In this document: piece after piece, positions 12,562 through 13,101 of the stretch
Layout of the letters: every line of letters begins with the position of its first letter
Position numbering within the stretch: the first letter of the stretch is position 1
NCBI GenBank assembly: GCA_027031875.1
Contig: JALVPH010000042.1
Location: 1-13,101 of the forward strand
DNA length: 13,101 nucleotides
Direction: 5' to 3'
Source of the DNA: Candidatus Parcubacteria bacterium
GTDB lineage: Bacteria > Patescibacteriota > Minisyncoccia > Phycocordibacterales > UBA1006
Notes under the pieces: model-generated
Seen by the model: only the letters and a program-made list of their open reading frames with translations
Told to the model about the DNA's origin: nothing
The model's database searches: none
Translations under genes and position numbers: made by a program

Positions 12562-13101
12562 TTACTCTTCATTTTGCTTTCCCTCAAGGAATTGGATAAC
12601 TGCTCGATGAGTGAGTACGCGAGTCACGTACTCGCGAGCGATGTGCTCATTAAGTCCCGCATTCTTGTATCGCTCCATAAGAGCTTGTACCTCTTTTTCT
12701 ATTTCCTCTTTCTTTGGCTCGATGTGCTCGCGTCGTGCGATTTCATCGAGAATGTATTCAATTTCCGCGCGCTTTTTCGCCTGCTCTCTCCACTCCTTTC
12801 GGTAATCTTCTCGTGTTTTATTGATGAATTTTAGGTAGTCATCAAAAGACATTCCTGTGGTAACAATATTTCCCTCAAACTCGTGCATCATTTTATTAAG
12901 TTCGTGTTCAACGAGTGATTGAGGAATCTCGAGAGAACTCTCCTGTCGTATCTCCTCGAGCATTTCCATAATTTTCTTATCGTGTGCCTTCGCTTGTTTC
13001 TCTTGTTTGATGTTCTCTCGTATTTTCTCCTTAAAATCTTCAACGGATGAGAAATCACCAAGTTTCTTCACGTACTCGTCATCGAGCTCAGGAAGATTGT
13101 T
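12562..13101 (-). CDS. tig: Trigger factor, C-terminal part (partial, runs off the window)
   Basis: The last 179 residues of trigger factor, the ribosome-bound chaperone at the nascent-chain exit. The frame is open to the window edge and begins NNLPELDDEYVKKLGDFSS, the usual start of the C-terminal chaperone domain after the PPIase domain. The following SVEDFKEKIRENI, IPQSLVEHELNKM and MSFDDYLKFINKTREDYRKEW segments, and an arm-like helical ending, fit the family. The ribosome-binding and PPIase domains would lie to the right of the window. An internal GTG at 13071 is not the real start. The stop at 12562-12564 is followed after 11 bases by the DksA-like gene. Confidence 0.9.
   Translation of the reverse strand, partial: NNLPELDDEYVKKLGDFSSVEDFKEKIRENIKQEKQAKAHDKKIMEMLEEIRQESSLEIPQSLVEHELNKMMHEFEGNIVTTGMSFDDYLKFINKTREDYRKEWREQAKKRAEIEYILDEIARREHIEPKKEEIEKEVQALMERYKNAGLNEHIAREYVTRVLTHRAVIQFLEGKQNEE

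Noticed and set aside
1..13101. Alternative genetic code (TGA as Gly), known from some CPR lineages.
   Set aside because: No in-frame TGA occurs inside the conserved genes, and TGA ends the PrgI gene at the expected family length.
1..13101. CRISPR arrays, insertion sequences, tRNA genes, attachment sites.
   Set aside because: No spaced direct repeats, transposase-like frames with terminal repeats, or cloverleaf-like segments were seen in the short gaps between genes. The only direct repeats are protein-level ones inside genes.

Overview
The window looks like a chromosomal piece of a Candidate Phyla Radiation (Patescibacteria, probably Parcubacteria-like) genome. The reasons are a PrgI-family protein beside a small TraC-like (VirB4 N-terminal-like) protein, several one-membrane-span proteins carrying peptidoglycan-binding domains, a lineage-typical large envelope protein of unknown function, tight packing, medium-low GC, and starts that lack Shine-Dalgarno sequences and instead have a -10 box a few bases upstream (leaderless style). 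TGA is read as stop, so this is not a code-25 lineage. The placement is inferred from gene content, not from a marker-gene comparison.

Layout. At 25-1200 a terminator and a minus-strand LysM-LysM-M23 peptidoglycan hydrolase. A divergent control region (1201-1330) with a 10-bp inverted repeat leads to a small orphan gene (1331-1588) and a 1094-residue low-complexity membrane protein with C-terminal YGG repeats (1627-4911). Two back-to-back terminators (4911-4990) separate it from a minus-strand TraC-like gene (4997-5659), which shares a 65-bp divergent promoter with a PrgI-family gene (5725-6147). Then come a secreted protein made of three Ig-like repeats (6236-7258) and a membrane-anchored beta-propeller protein with a peptidoglycan-binding domain placed between its first two recognisable propeller strands (7282-8925). 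Next are rpsO (8967-9233) with two downstream hairpins and a 957-residue membrane protein with Cys-rich repeats and two peptidoglycan-binding domains (9312-12185). Last, on the minus strand, are a DksA/TraR-like zinc-finger gene (12182-12550) and the 3' part of tig, trigger factor (12562-13101, cut by the window edge).

How the genes may fit together. Apart from the housekeeping genes (rpsO, tig, dksA-like), nearly everything visible belongs to the cell envelope: a wall hydrolase, two peptidoglycan-binding membrane proteins, an exported Ig-like protein, a large membrane protein, and two small parts that resemble the membrane and ATPase-associated pieces of a type IV secretion or conjugation channel. 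No VirB4/VirD4 ATPase with a P-loop, relaxase, pilin or transposase is present here. The most unusual points are the convergent gene pair whose two C-termini encode the same EEKPVS tail through one shared palindromic terminator, the probable ~450-residue insertion that splits a membrane-protein domain in the 957-residue protein, and the consistent leaderless promoter geometry.
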